Below, in pieces: positions 32,268 through 41,793 of a stretch of 64,000 nucleotides of DNA. The notes below the pieces were generated by a model. It was not told where the DNA came from, did not search any database, and saw only the letters and a program-made list of their open reading frames with translations. The translations under genes were made by a program, and so were the position numbers. Source of the stretch: Clostridium sp. AF27-2AA (GTDB lineage Bacteria > Bacillota > Clostridia > Lachnospirales > Lachnospiraceae); assembly GCF_003478505.1 (NCBI RefSeq), contig NZ_QUFI01000009.1, forward strand, positions 58,665 through 122,664, in the 5' to 3' direction. Position 1 is the stretch's first letter. Each line of letters starts with the position of its first letter.

Positions 32268-34677
32268 GAAAAAAGGAAAAACGAAGCCGGGGCTGACCTT
32301 TGTGGAGCGGAGAAGGCTTGCGGAGTTAAAACACATGCTTGCCGGAACGAATAAAAACGCAGAAAAGCCCACCACAGCACAGAAGACCATTACCTTTCAG
32401 AAGATGTACCGGGACGGTATCTGTCAGGTCACTTCTGGCTTTTATACGAAAATGGTGGAGTTTTACGATATAAATTATGACCTGCTGGAAATCGAGGATA
32501 AGGGGGAAATACTGGAGGAATACAGCAGGCTTATCAATTATTTTGACCCGTCTATTAAATTTGAGCTGTTCCTGTTCAACCGACAGGTTAACGAGCAGAC
32601 CTTAATTGACCAGTTTGACATTCCATTGCAGGCAGATGATTTTGATGATATTCGTGAGGAATACACGCAGATGTTAAAGAAACAGGCTGCAAAGGGAAAT
32701 AACGGTATTATCAAATCAAAGTATCTGATTTTTGGAATTGAGAGTAAAGGCTTTAAGGAGGCAAGGGCAAAACTTGTCAGCATTGAAGCAGATGTGATTA
32801 AAAATTTGACTAATCTGGGCACACACGCTAAGAGCCTTGACGGAAAGGAACGTCTGCGTATCCTGCATGAGTATTTTAACCAGGATACTATGGAGCCTTT
32901 CCGTTTTTCTTTTAAGGAACTGGCGGAGTCGGGAAAAAGTGTGAAAGATTACATCGCTCCGCCGGGATTTGATTTTCGCTATCCGAGTCGTTTTAAGGCG
33001 GGAAAAATGTATGGCAGTGTGCATTATCTGGATATTATTGCCCCGAAGTTTGATGATGAGTTGTTGAAAAAGCTTCTTGATCTGGATGCGAACCTGACTA
33101 TTACCATGCATATGCAGACAATGGATCCGGTCAAGGCGATTAAGATGCTAAAAGGTGCTTTGACGAATATTCAGAAGATGAAGATTGAAGAGCAGAAAAA
33201 GGCGGTAAGGTCAGGTTATGACATGGACATTCTTCCAACGGACATTATCACTTATGAAAAAGATACCCTTGACCTTTTGGACGATTTAAACAGCAGCAAT
33301 CAGAAAATGGTAAAGATGACATTTCTTCTGACCTGCTATGGCAGAAACAAGCGGGAACTGGAAAATATCACGCAGAGGGTATCCGGCATTATCCAACAGG
33401 CGAACTGCAACCTCAGATGTATGCAGTATTTACAGGAGCAGGGACTGATGGCATCGGCACCAATCGGGTGCAACGATACGGGAATTGAACGGGATTTGAC
33501 AACAAAGAGTACCGCTATCTTAGTACCGTTCTGTACGCAGGAATTATTTATGCCAGCTCCGGCTATTTATTATGGTTTAAATGCCCTTTCCAACAACATG
33601 ATTATGGCAGACCGGAAACGGCTTCGTACACCAAACGGTGTGATTCTTGGTACACCGGGAAGTGGTAAGTCTTTTAGTGCAAAGCGTGAGATTCTTTCCT
33701 GTTTCCTGATGACAAAGGACGATATTGTGGTCTGCGATCCGGAGGGCGAGTATTTTGCCCTTGTGGGAGCATTGCACGGACAGGTGGTAAGGCTGGCAAC
33801 CAATTCCAAAGATTATTTAAATCCGATGGACATTCAGCTTTCCCATAAAGGGGATAAGGAAGCCTTAAAGCTGAAATCCGATTTTATCATTACTCTGTGT
33901 GACTTGATTGCCGGAGGAAAGAACGGTCTGGAAAATGATGAGAAAGGTATCATTGACGAATGTATCCGTCATATTTACGATGCTTATTTTGAAAATCCCG
34001 TACCGGAGAATATGCCTATCCTTGAGGATTTGTATAATGCCCTGTTAGAGCATAAGAACAAAAAGGCAGAACGGATTGCAAACTCCCTTGTGCTATATGT
34101 GCATGGTTCGCAGAATTATTTTAACCACAGGACGAATGTAGACAGTCAGAACCGTATCATGTGCTTTGACATCAGGGACTTGGGAAACCAGTTGAAAGAG
34201 CTTGGAATGTTAATCGTACAGGATGCGGTCTGGAACAGGGTATCGCAGAACCGGGAGCGTAAGATTGCCACCCGCTATTATTGTGATGAGTTCCACCTTT
34301 TGCTGAAGGAGAAGCAGACCGCTATCTATTCGGTGGAAATCTGGAAGCGTTTCCGTAAGTGGGGCGGTATTCCTACGGGGCTGACGCAGAACGTAGGCGA
34401 TTTTTTGAAGTCGGAGGAAATCGAGGGAATCCTCGGCAATTCCGATTTTGTATATCTCCTGAATCAAAATGCAAAGGATCAGGCAATCCTTGCAGATAAG
34501 CTGGGATTGTCAGAAAAACAGCTTGCCCATGTAACCAATTCCGAGCCGGGGTGCGGACTGATTCTGTTTGACAACGTGGTTATTCCGTTCGTAGATAAAT
34601 ATCCGGTAGATACCAAGACCTTTGCGGTTATGAATACCAAACCAGAGGAAAGTGTAAGGCAGGAGGTAAATGAGTAG
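32227..34677 (+). CDS. VirB4/TraE-type conjugation ATPase
   Basis: An 816-residue ATPase energising the type IV secretion channel at the inner face of the membrane. The N-terminal 350 residues resemble the VirB4/CagE N domain. Walker A L-G-T-P-G-S-G-K-S-F is near residue 475, Walker B-type V-V-C-D-P-E-G-E-Y follows, and Y-C-D-E-F-H-L-L-L is near 682. It starts with TTG 32227, with GAGGAGGTG just upstream, inside prgI. The stop overlaps the next start by one base. It looks intact. Confidence 0.93.
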   Translation: MKKKQAAEKPDRHKKKGKTKPGLTFVERRRLAELKHMLAGTNKNAEKPTTAQKTITFQKMYRDGICQVTSGFYTKMVEFYDINYDLLEIEDKGEILEEYSRLINYFDPSIKFELFLFNRQVNEQTLIDQFDIPLQADDFDDIREEYTQMLKKQAAKGNNGIIKSKYLIFGIESKGFKEARAKLVSIEADVIKNLTNLGTHAKSLDGKERLRILHEYFNQDTMEPFRFSFKELAESGKSVKDYIAPPGFDFRYPSRFKAGKMYGSVHYLDIIAPKFDDELLKKLLDLDANLTITMHMQTMDPVKAIKMLKGALTNIQKMKIEEQKKAVRSGYDMDILPTDIITYEKDTLDLLDDLNSSNQKMVKMTFLLTCYGRNKRELENITQRVSGIIQQANCNLRCMQYLQEQGLMASAPIGCNDTGIERDLTTKSTAILVPFCTQELFMPAPAIYYGLNALSNNMIMADRKRLRTPNGVILGTPGSGKSFSAKREILSCFLMTKDDIVVCDPEGEYFALVGALHGQVVRLATNSKDYLNPMDIQLSHKGDKEALKLKSDFIITLCDLIAGGKNGLENDEKGIIDECIRHIYDAYFENPVPENMPILEDLYNALLEHKNKKAERIANSLVLYVHGSQNYFNHRTNVDSQNRIMCFDIRDLGNQLKELGMLIVQDAVWNRVSQNRERKIATRYYCDEFHLLLKEKQTAIYSVEIWKRFRKWGGIPTGLTQNVGDFLKSEEIEGILGNSDFVYLLNQNAKDQAILADKLGLSEKQLAHVTNSEPGCGLILFDNVVIPFVDKYPVDTKTFAVMNTKPEESVRQEVNE

Positions 34678-37265
34678 TGGCGGAGAAAAAGAAACAGAAA
34701 CCGGCTGCATTTGCACAGGAGAAAAAAACCTTTACCGGAGAAATTCCAAAGAAAGCAAACGAGGGTAAAGGTAAAAAATCCGCAGCATATCAGCCGAGAG
34801 ATGCAGATACCACTTCTGGACACGATGTCCAGAGGTCGAAAAATACAAAGAAGTATCAGAAAGCAGATGCTTCTGGACAGAATGTCCAAAAGTCCGAGGG
34901 AGCAGAAGCCGGAGAGAAGTCTAAAAGCGATTTTATGCAGCCGGACAGCACTTTTACGGAGGAAGCCGGAGAGGAGCAGGGTAGAAAAATTGCCAGCGAT
35001 GACTACCGCCACAGGGACACCTATCATTCGTCACAGAAAAAGGGCAGGTATCAAAGGCGGGAGATAAAGAGCCGGGAGCGAGTAAAGCAATTTGATTTTG
35101 AACAGGATTTCCAGACAAAGGACACTACCTTTACCGAAGAGGCAGAACCGGAATTTCATGGAAGCAAAAAGTTAGACCGACTGCAAAAGAAAGCGGAGAA
35201 AGCCAGAAAAAAGACGGAAGCTGCAAGAAAGAAGATTCCAAAGAAAACGGAGTATTCTCTGGAGCGTGTTTTTGATGAAAAGACGGGCAGAACAAAGTAT
35301 GTATTGACTTCTGTAAAAAAAGAGAAACCATTCAAACCGGACAGTCCGGTAAAAAGAGCGGCTGGCAGGGTGGGAATGGAATCTTCTAATTTTGCCCATA
35401 GTAAGGTTGCCGAAGTGGAGAAAGAAAATTCCGGTGTGGAGGCTGCCCACAAGACAGAGCAGAGCGGGGAAGATGTTTACCGCTTTTTCAAAGGGCATTA
35501 CAAAGGGAAAACGGAAAGACGGAGAGCGAAAGCTGCAAAGCTGGAGAAAAAGCAGATGCAGAAAGAGGTCAATTTCCGTTATCAGAAGTTCTTGGAAGAA
35601 AATCCGGAAATGCAGGAAAAGACCATTCAGAAGCAGTTGCAGAAAAGACTGCAAAAGCAGCGTATCAAACGGGAATATGCAAAAGCAAGACGGGCGGGAC
35701 AGACAGCGAAAGCCGCAAAGGAAACAGCGGCGAAGTCCGGGAATCTTTTTACAGCGGCAGCCAGAAAGATACAGGAGATTGCATCAAAAAATGTTTCGCT
35801 TCTGCTTGCCATAGGAGCCTTTTCGGTGCTTCTTGTGATGATTATGACAGCAGTATCTTCCTGTGGGGCGATGTTTGCCGGAGGAATCAGTACCACGCTG
35901 GCAGGAAGTTATATGAGCGTTCCGGCAGAAATAGATGCGGCAGATTTAGCTTTTTCTGAACTGGAAAAAGAATTGCAGGCAGAGATTGATGCCATAGAAA
36001 CCACTTATCCGGATTATGATGAGTACCGTTATAATCTGGCATCTATCGGGCATGACCCATTTGCACTGATCAGCTATCTGTCGGCAGTCCATACGGAATT
36101 TACTGCAAGTGAGGTACAGGCAGAAATAGAATATCTGTTTGATGAAATGTATGAGTTGACACTAAATCCTACAGAGGAAACGAGGACAAGGACGGTAACA
36201 AAAACAGGCACTCATACGGTAACAGACCCGGTTACGGGGGAAACAACAGAAGAGGAATACGAGTATGAAGTGGAAGAGGAATATACCGTAACCATTCTGG
36301 AAGTGACCCTGACAGCAAAAGATTTAAACGTAGTAGTTGCCGGACGCATGAATGAGGAGCAGAGAGAAATCTATGCTTTTTATAACCAGACCCACGGGCT
36401 GACACAGCAGTTTTATAAGCCCCTTGATTTATATTGGTACAACTATGTGAGCAGTTATTATGGCTGGCGTATCAATCCGGTCACAGGGCAGGAACAGTTA
36501 CATCGGGGCGTAGATATTGCAGTACCTACCGGAACAACCGTATATGCGGCGATGGACGGGACAGTAACTACCGCAACTTATGACAGCTATTACGGAAATT
36601 ATGTAGTGATTGAAGATGAAAAAGGCTACTGCACAAAATATGCCCACATGGATACCTTAAATGTCCGGGCAGGACAGAGCGTGACGCATGGAAATGTGAT
36701 CGGAACAACAGGGAATACGGGAAGCAGTACCGGAAGTCATTTACATATCGAATGTCTGTATCAGGGGGAATATTATAACCCTCTTTTTTATTTTGAAGCA
36801 GGCACGGATACGCTGTATGGCGAAACGCCGGGCAGCGGAAGCGGCGGAGGAAATGTGATACCGCCGGATTCCTATGACGATGCAACCGTGCAGGCACTTA
36901 TGGAAGAAGCGGCGAGATATTTAGACTATCCCTATGTATGGGGAGGCTCCAGTCCGTCCACCAGCTTTGACTGTTCCGGTTTTGTCTGCTGGGTATTTAC
37001 AAACAGCGGTGTCCATAACCTGCCACGAACCACAGCACAGGGCATTTATAACCAGTGTACGCCTGTGTCGGCGGCAGATGCAAAGGCGGGGGATATTATC
37101 TTTTTTACAGGTACATACAATTCGGGCGTACCAGTCAGCCATGTGGGGATTTACTGCGGAAACGGGGTCATGATTCATTGCGGAGATCCAATCAGTTACG
37201 CTTCAATCAATTCGTCCTATTGGCAGAGCCATTTTTATGCGTTTGGAAGATTATCAGGAAATTAA
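34677..37265 (+). CDS. Bifunctional peptidoglycan hydrolase (M23 + NlpC/P60)
   Basis: An 862-residue VirB1-like protein that would open the cell wall for the mating channel. A charged, disordered N-terminal half (1-365) is followed by one transmembrane helix (about 372-395), then an M23 metallopeptidase (about 590-705; H-R-G-V-D-I-A and S-H-L-H-I-E) and a C-terminal NlpC/P60 domain (about 740-862; F-D-C-S-G-F nucleophile Cys near 765, S-H-V-G-I). It starts at GTG 34677. Two ICE palindromes encode T-S-G-H-D-V-Q-R and A-S-G-Q-N-V-Q-K in the disordered part. Confidence 0.92.
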   Translation: MAEKKKQKPAAFAQEKKTFTGEIPKKANEGKGKKSAAYQPRDADTTSGHDVQRSKNTKKYQKADASGQNVQKSEGAEAGEKSKSDFMQPDSTFTEEAGEEQGRKIASDDYRHRDTYHSSQKKGRYQRREIKSRERVKQFDFEQDFQTKDTTFTEEAEPEFHGSKKLDRLQKKAEKARKKTEAARKKIPKKTEYSLERVFDEKTGRTKYVLTSVKKEKPFKPDSPVKRAAGRVGMESSNFAHSKVAEVEKENSGVEAAHKTEQSGEDVYRFFKGHYKGKTERRRAKAAKLEKKQMQKEVNFRYQKFLEENPEMQEKTIQKQLQKRLQKQRIKREYAKARRAGQTAKAAKETAAKSGNLFTAAARKIQEIASKNVSLLLAIGAFSVLLVMIMTAVSSCGAMFAGGISTTLAGSYMSVPAEIDAADLAFSELEKELQAEIDAIETTYPDYDEYRYNLASIGHDPFALISYLSAVHTEFTASEVQAEIEYLFDEMYELTLNPTEETRTRTVTKTGTHTVTDPVTGETTEEEYEYEVEEEYTVTILEVTLTAKDLNVVVAGRMNEEQREIYAFYNQTHGLTQQFYKPLDLYWYNYVSSYYGWRINPVTGQEQLHRGVDIAVPTGTTVYAAMDGTVTTATYDSYYGNYVVIEDEKGYCTKYAHMDTLNVRAGQSVTHGNVIGTTGNTGSSTGSHLHIECLYQGEYYNPLFYFEAGTDTLYGETPGSGSGGGNVIPPDSYDDATVQALMEEAARYLDYPYVWGGSSPSTSFDCSGFVCWVFTNSGVHNLPRTTAQGIYNQCTPVSAADAKAGDIIFFTGTYNSGVPVSHVGIYCGNGVMIHCGDPISYASINSSYWQSHFYAFGRLSGN
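34817..34831. repeat. ICE palindrome copy 6 (in the hydrolase gene)
   Basis: TGGACACGATGTCCA after CTTC; reads T-S-G-H-D-V-Q-R at about residues 46-53. Confidence 0.9.
34874..34888. repeat. ICE palindrome copy 7 (in the hydrolase gene)
   Basis: TGGACAGAATGTCCA: the centre differs (GAA) but both arms are kept. Reads A-S-G-Q-N-V-Q-K, 57 bp (19 codons) after copy 6. Confidence 0.85.
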
Positions 37266-37286
37266 AATAACAGGAAGTGAGGAACG

Positions 37287-37571
37287 ATGACGAAAGAGAG
37301 AATTGTAAAGGAGCTTTCCAAAGTCCGGGAACAGCTTGCGGGATTGCAGGCGAGGGAGAGGGATTTGGCGGAACAGCTTCAGATGGCAGAGGATGCGGAG
37401 AAGATGAAATTCATTGAAAAGAATAAAATCTCTCTGGATCGGCTGATTCTGTTAAACAAGGTCAGCGAAGAAGAAATTATGCGTCTGCTGAAAGAAAAAG
37501 AGCAGAAAGAAGCAGCACAATCAGAAGAAAGGGAGGCTTACAGCCATGAAGAACAGGAAGTTATCATCTAA
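37287..37571 (+). CDS. DUF4315 family protein
   Basis: A 94-residue coiled-coil protein: K-E-L-S-K-V-R-E-Q-L-A-G-L-Q-A-R, then the conserved I-S-L-D-R-L-I-L-L-N-K-V. This matches DUF4315, regularly found between the wall hydrolase and DUF4366 genes of clostridial ICEs. Function unknown; probably part of the mating apparatus. AGTGAGGAA precedes the ATG. It overlaps the next gene by 26 bp. Confidence 0.85.
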   Translation: MTKERIVKELSKVREQLAGLQARERDLAEQLQMAEDAEKMKFIEKNKISLDRLILLNKVSEEEIMRLLKEKEQKEAAQSEEREAYSHEEQEVII

Positions 37572-39270
37572 GGCAGTTATATCACTGATATTGTCCGCTG
37601 TGCTATTTACCATGCCTGCGGTAGCGTTTTCTGTAAATGGGAACTACGCAATCAGTGCTTTTGCCGAAGAAACAAAAGAAACCGAAGAATCCAAACCGGA
37701 GGAAAGTACGGAGCAGACACCCGGCGAAAGTGAAACTGATGTCAGTACGGAGGAAAATACAGAAAACAGTACCGAGGGAAGCACGGAAGAAACTACGGAG
37801 GGCAGCACGGAGGGAAGCACCGAAGGCGGCACCGAAGAGAATACAGAAGGCAGTACCGATGAAAGCACCGGGGATGGCACTGTATCGGGAAATGATAAAC
37901 CGGAGCCGGTATGTAATTGCGAAGATCAATGCGGTGCGTATGAGTATGACAAAAACTGTCCCGTCTGCGTCACAGATTATAAGCTCTGTACCTATAAAAA
38001 ACCGAATGTGAGTATCAAAATCAGACAGCCGGAGGAGTGGCATAATGACATTGTTTCCGTTTCTTTCAGTGTAAAAGATACCGCAGATACGGGGAATTTT
38101 GAAATCGCAAAGATAGAGGCAAAGGTAGGGCAGAATGGAAGCTGGACAGATGTGACGGAGGAAAAGAAATTAAGGATTTCCGAGAACTGTACCGTGTATG
38201 TGCTTGTCACAGACCAGAAAGGCAATACCTATGAGAAGAACCGTGCCATAAAGTGTTTTGATACCGTAAAGCCGACCTTAAATGCGGCAGTCAGTGACGG
38301 GCTTTTAAGCATACAGGTACATGATACGGATTCCGGTGCAAAGGCGGTATATGTCAATGGATATGAGTTTACAGATCTGACGGGCGGTACGTTAAATATC
38401 CGCCTCCAGCAGTTTGACGCAGGGTATGAGTATTTTACCATTTCTGCAATGGACAATGCCGGAAATATGTCTGAGGTTTATAAAACGAAAAATCCGTACT
38501 ATAAAGACCCTGCCGATACCAGTGATGGGAATCCAGCGGAGCAGCTCCCGGAGAGTGCGACCCCGACGAAACCGGGGAGTGCTACGGGAACCGTGACGGA
38601 GCATACCAAAACAGACAGTAACGGAAATACCACATCACAGACAAGTCCTGCCGAACAGAAAAAGCAGGCAATGAAAGAAGCTGCGGAGGCAGAAAGCGGG
38701 AAAACAGAAAGTACGGAAAAATCCGGTCAGGGCAAGGAGTTTTATACTATTCAGACCGCCACGGAGAAAGTTTTCTATCTGATTATTGACCGGGACGGAG
38801 AGGAAGAAATGGTATATTTTTTGACTGAGGTTACGGAAAATGACCTGTTAAATGCAACTTCCGATAACAGTGAAACCTTGCCGAAAAATTCCGCTGCGTT
38901 GGAATCTGCAATTCCGAATGGGGAGAGTGCATTGCCAAACAACAACGGAGAGCAGGCAGATACAGAGGGAAAGGAAACGGAAACAGAAAAAGGTACGGAA
39001 GGTGCAGAGAGTACGGGAAATACAGAGGAAACCGAACCGGAGCCGGAAGTGAAAGAAGCACCGAATCCGATGATTTCGTATGTGCTGATTGGTAGTCTTG
39101 CCTTAATCGTTATCGGAGCTGCTTATTATTTTAAGGTTGTCCGCAAGAAAAAAGAGGACTTTATCGAGGACGAAGATGAAGATGAGGAAGATAACGAGGA
39201 GTATGAAAACGAAGATGAGGAATCGGAGGAAGATACGGAAGAAGATTTCTTTGACGAACAGGAGGAATAA
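37546..39270 (+). CDS. DUF4366 (CD1107-type) surface protein
   Basis: A 574-residue membrane-anchored surface protein. A signal peptide (about 1-38) is followed by a long Thr/Glu/Ser/Gly tract (about 40-112) built of E-G-S-T-E-like repeats, then a cysteine cluster (C-N-C-E-D-Q-C ... C-P-V-C), Ig-like beta segments, and a C-terminal transmembrane helix (about 508-528) with an acidic cytoplasmic tail. This layout is that of CD1107/DUF4366 ICE proteins, likely involved in mating contact. The repeat tract could vary in copy number. Confidence 0.85.
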   Translation: MKNRKLSSKAVISLILSAVLFTMPAVAFSVNGNYAISAFAEETKETEESKPEESTEQTPGESETDVSTEENTENSTEGSTEETTEGSTEGSTEGGTEENTEGSTDESTGDGTVSGNDKPEPVCNCEDQCGAYEYDKNCPVCVTDYKLCTYKKPNVSIKIRQPEEWHNDIVSVSFSVKDTADTGNFEIAKIEAKVGQNGSWTDVTEEKKLRISENCTVYVLVTDQKGNTYEKNRAIKCFDTVKPTLNAAVSDGLLSIQVHDTDSGAKAVYVNGYEFTDLTGGTLNIRLQQFDAGYEYFTISAMDNAGNMSEVYKTKNPYYKDPADTSDGNPAEQLPESATPTKPGSATGTVTEHTKTDSNGNTTSQTSPAEQKKQAMKEAAEAESGKTESTEKSGQGKEFYTIQTATEKVFYLIIDRDGEEEMVYFLTEVTENDLLNATSDNSETLPKNSAALESAIPNGESALPNNNGEQADTEGKETETEKGTEGAESTGNTEETEPEPEVKEAPNPMISYVLIGSLALIVIGAAYYFKVVRKKKEDFIEDEDEDEEDNEEYENEDEESEEDTEEDFFDEQEE

Positions 39271-39273
39271 GGT

Positions 39274-41373
39274 ATGCAGTTGGTGGTTACAGAGAAGCCC
39301 AGCGTAGCACAGGCAATTTCCCATGTGATCGGGGCGAAAGAGAGAAAAGACGGTTACATGGAGGGAAACGGATTTCTCGTTTCATGGTGTGTAGGACATC
39401 TGGTAGAGCTGGCACAGCCGGAGATGTATTCAGAAGCATGGAAAAAATGGAGCTATGAGAGCCTGCCCATGATACCGGAGCAGTGGCAGCATGAAGTGAA
39501 AAAGGAAACAGCAACGCAGTATAAAATCTTGAAAAATCTGATGCACGATACAAGAGTTGAAAGTGTGGTGTGTGCCACCGATGCCGGACGGGAGGGAGAA
39601 CTTATCTTCCGTCTGGTATATGAACAGGCAGGCTGCCGGAAACCAATGAAACGCCTGTGGATTTCATCAATGGAGGAGAGTGCAATCCGTGACGGGTTTG
39701 AAAACTTAAAGCCGGGAAGCGATTATGACAGCCTGTACCAGTCTGCACTTTGCAGACAGCAGGCAGACTGGCTGGTGGGATTAAATGGTACGAGATTATT
39801 TACTGTACTGTATGGCGGAAAGGTATTAAAGGTGGGCAGAGTACAGACGCCCACCCTTGCCATGCTGGTAGACCGTGAAGTGAAGATTATGAATTTTGAA
39901 AAAGAGCAGTATTACATGGCTCATATTCTGATGGATGGGATAGATGCCATGACAGAACGGATTGACGATAAGGCAAGGGCAGAAAGTATTGCTGCAGCGT
40001 GTGAAAGTCAGAGTGGAGTGGTTCGTTCCGTTATAAAGGAAAATAAAAGCGTTGCACCACCAAAACTTTATGACCTTACCACGCTTCAGCGGGATGCCAA
40101 CCGTATCTTTGGTTTTACTGCAAAGCAGACATTGGAGTACACCCAGAGCCTTTATGAGAAAAAGCTGGTCACTTATCCGAGAACGGACAGCCAGTATTTA
40201 TCCGATGATATGGAAGAAACTGCAAAAGCGGTAATCGGGGCAGTTTATCAGGCGATTCTCTTTGAGGAACAGACCGGAGCAGAGCCGGATATAAAAAGAG
40301 TGTTGAACAGTAAAAAAGTGACCGACCACCATGCAATTATTCCCACCATAGAAATTACAAAGACAGACCTTTCCGCTGTGCCGGAGGGAGAAATGAAAAT
40401 CTTATCCCTTGTCGCTAATCGTCTGTTATGTGCAACCGGGAAAAAGCAGTTGTATGAAACGGTAAAAGCAGAGTTTTCCTGCGGTGGTTACAGCTTTCAT
40501 GTATCCGGAAAAACGGTTCTGCAGAACGGGTGGAAAGAATTTGAAGCAGCATTGAAACGTACCTACCGGGTAGAAAAAACAGATGAGGATAAGGAAGAGA
40601 AGAAACTGCCGGAGCTTTCTGAAGGCATGACGTTTCCAGTTATCCAGACAAAGGTAACAGAGCATTTCACGCAGCCTCCCAAACATTTTACCGAGGACAG
40701 CCTGCTTTCTGCGATGGAACGTGCCGGAGCAGAGGATATGGGCGATGAGGTGGAACGCAAAGGACTTGGCACACCTGCCACCAGAGCTGACATTATTGAA
40801 AAGCTGGTCAAAGACGGTTTTGTGAAACGGGAGAAAAAGCAGATGCTTCCCACCGAGGACGGGATGAAGCTCATTACTGTTCTGCCGGATATGGTAAAAT
40901 CCCCGAAGCTTACAGCAGATTGGGAGAATACGCTGACTTTGGTTGAAAAAGGCGAATACACCATGCAGGAGTTCATGGATGGCATTGAAGATATGGTGCG
41001 GGAGCTGGTGCAAACCTACCACAGTATCAGTGACGATCAGAAGTCTTTGTTTGGAACGATGCAGGAAGTGCTTGGAAAATGCCCGAAATGCGGCAGCGAT
41101 GTAGTAAAAGGAAAATTCGGTGCTTACTGCAAACAAAAATGCGGCATGAATGTGGGTAGGGCAATGGGAGCAACGTTTTCCGATACACAGATGAAAAGTC
41201 TGCTTGAAGGGAAAAAGACCCTTGTGAGAGGATTAAAAGGGAAAAAGGGAAGCTACGATGCGTACCTGATTCCGGAGGGAATTGAGGATTATTCTTATAT
41301 CAAAGACGGAAAGGAAATCAAAGGTTCGCAGTACAAATTCAAGATGGAATTTCCACCGAGAAAAAGCAAGTGA
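39274..41373 (+). CDS. topB: DNA topoisomerase III
   Basis: A 699-residue type IA topoisomerase for resolving ICE DNA during transfer and replication. The TOPRIM domain starts L-V-V-T-E-K-P-S-V-A and holds A-T-D-A-G-R-E-G-E (about 103-111). The active-site motif T-Y-P-R-T-D-S has Tyr301, and V-G-R-V-Q-T-P-T is present. A C-terminal zinc-finger-like C-P-K-C ... C-K-Q-K-C lies at about 602-625. Length is normal. It lies 3 bp after the DUF4366 gene. Confidence 0.94.
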   Translation: MQLVVTEKPSVAQAISHVIGAKERKDGYMEGNGFLVSWCVGHLVELAQPEMYSEAWKKWSYESLPMIPEQWQHEVKKETATQYKILKNLMHDTRVESVVCATDAGREGELIFRLVYEQAGCRKPMKRLWISSMEESAIRDGFENLKPGSDYDSLYQSALCRQQADWLVGLNGTRLFTVLYGGKVLKVGRVQTPTLAMLVDREVKIMNFEKEQYYMAHILMDGIDAMTERIDDKARAESIAAACESQSGVVRSVIKENKSVAPPKLYDLTTLQRDANRIFGFTAKQTLEYTQSLYEKKLVTYPRTDSQYLSDDMEETAKAVIGAVYQAILFEEQTGAEPDIKRVLNSKKVTDHHAIIPTIEITKTDLSAVPEGEMKILSLVANRLLCATGKKQLYETVKAEFSCGGYSFHVSGKTVLQNGWKEFEAALKRTYRVEKTDEDKEEKKLPELSEGMTFPVIQTKVTEHFTQPPKHFTEDSLLSAMERAGAEDMGDEVERKGLGTPATRADIIEKLVKDGFVKREKKQMLPTEDGMKLITVLPDMVKSPKLTADWENTLTLVEKGEYTMQEFMDGIEDMVRELVQTYHSISDDQKSLFGTMQEVLGKCPKCGSDVVKGKFGAYCKQKCGMNVGRAMGATFSDTQMKSLLEGKKTLVRGLKGKKGSYDAYLIPEGIEDYSYIKDGKEIKGSQYKFKMEFPPRKSK

Positions 41374-41388
41374 AAAGGAGACAGAAAA

Positions 41389-41751
41389 ATGAATACAGAA
41401 ATGAAAAAGACCGTTGTTTACAGCACCGGAGATAAAATTTTAAACATTATGAAAGAGCAGGATATGGATATTCCAGAACTTTCTTTGCGGTGCGGTGTCA
41501 GGGAAGATGTATTGATGGATATTCTGGCAGGTATCCGGGAAGCAGATATAAGTACGCTCTGCAAAATTGCAGACGGACTGGAGATTTGTGTACGGGAGCT
41601 TTGCCCTGATGAAGAAAGCTATGTCGTTCCGGTGGAAAAAGATATCCTTGCAAAGCTCATTGTGATCAGCGAGCTGAAGGAGATGGAATTGGAGGAGCTG
41701 ATTGGCACAATTCTGGAAAACGGTATCGAAGAACACGGTTTTTATGAATAA
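41389..41751 (+). CDS. XRE-like DNA-binding protein
   Basis: A 120-residue protein. Residues about 12-70 look like a Cro/C1 helix-turn-helix: D-K-I-L-N-I-M-K-E-Q-D-M-D-I-P-E-L-S-L-R, then L-C-K-I-A-D-G-L-E-I. The C-terminal part is acidic and helical. AAAAGGAGAC precedes the ATG. Position between topB and the giant methylase gene suggests a local regulator. The specific family is not recognised. Confidence 0.7.
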   Translation: MNTEMKKTVVYSTGDKILNIMKEQDMDIPELSLRCGVREDVLMDILAGIREADISTLCKIADGLEICVRELCPDEESYVVPVEKDILAKLIVISELKEMELEELIGTILENGIEEHGFYE

Positions 41752-41793
41752 GGCGGCGGGGGTTATCCCCTCCGTCATTTTGGAGGAATGCTT

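Noticed and set aside
37680..37880. Satellite DNA in the DUF4366 gene
   Set aside because: Ordinary Thr/Glu/Ser/Gly codon repeats of a surface-protein stalk; the frame is intact.
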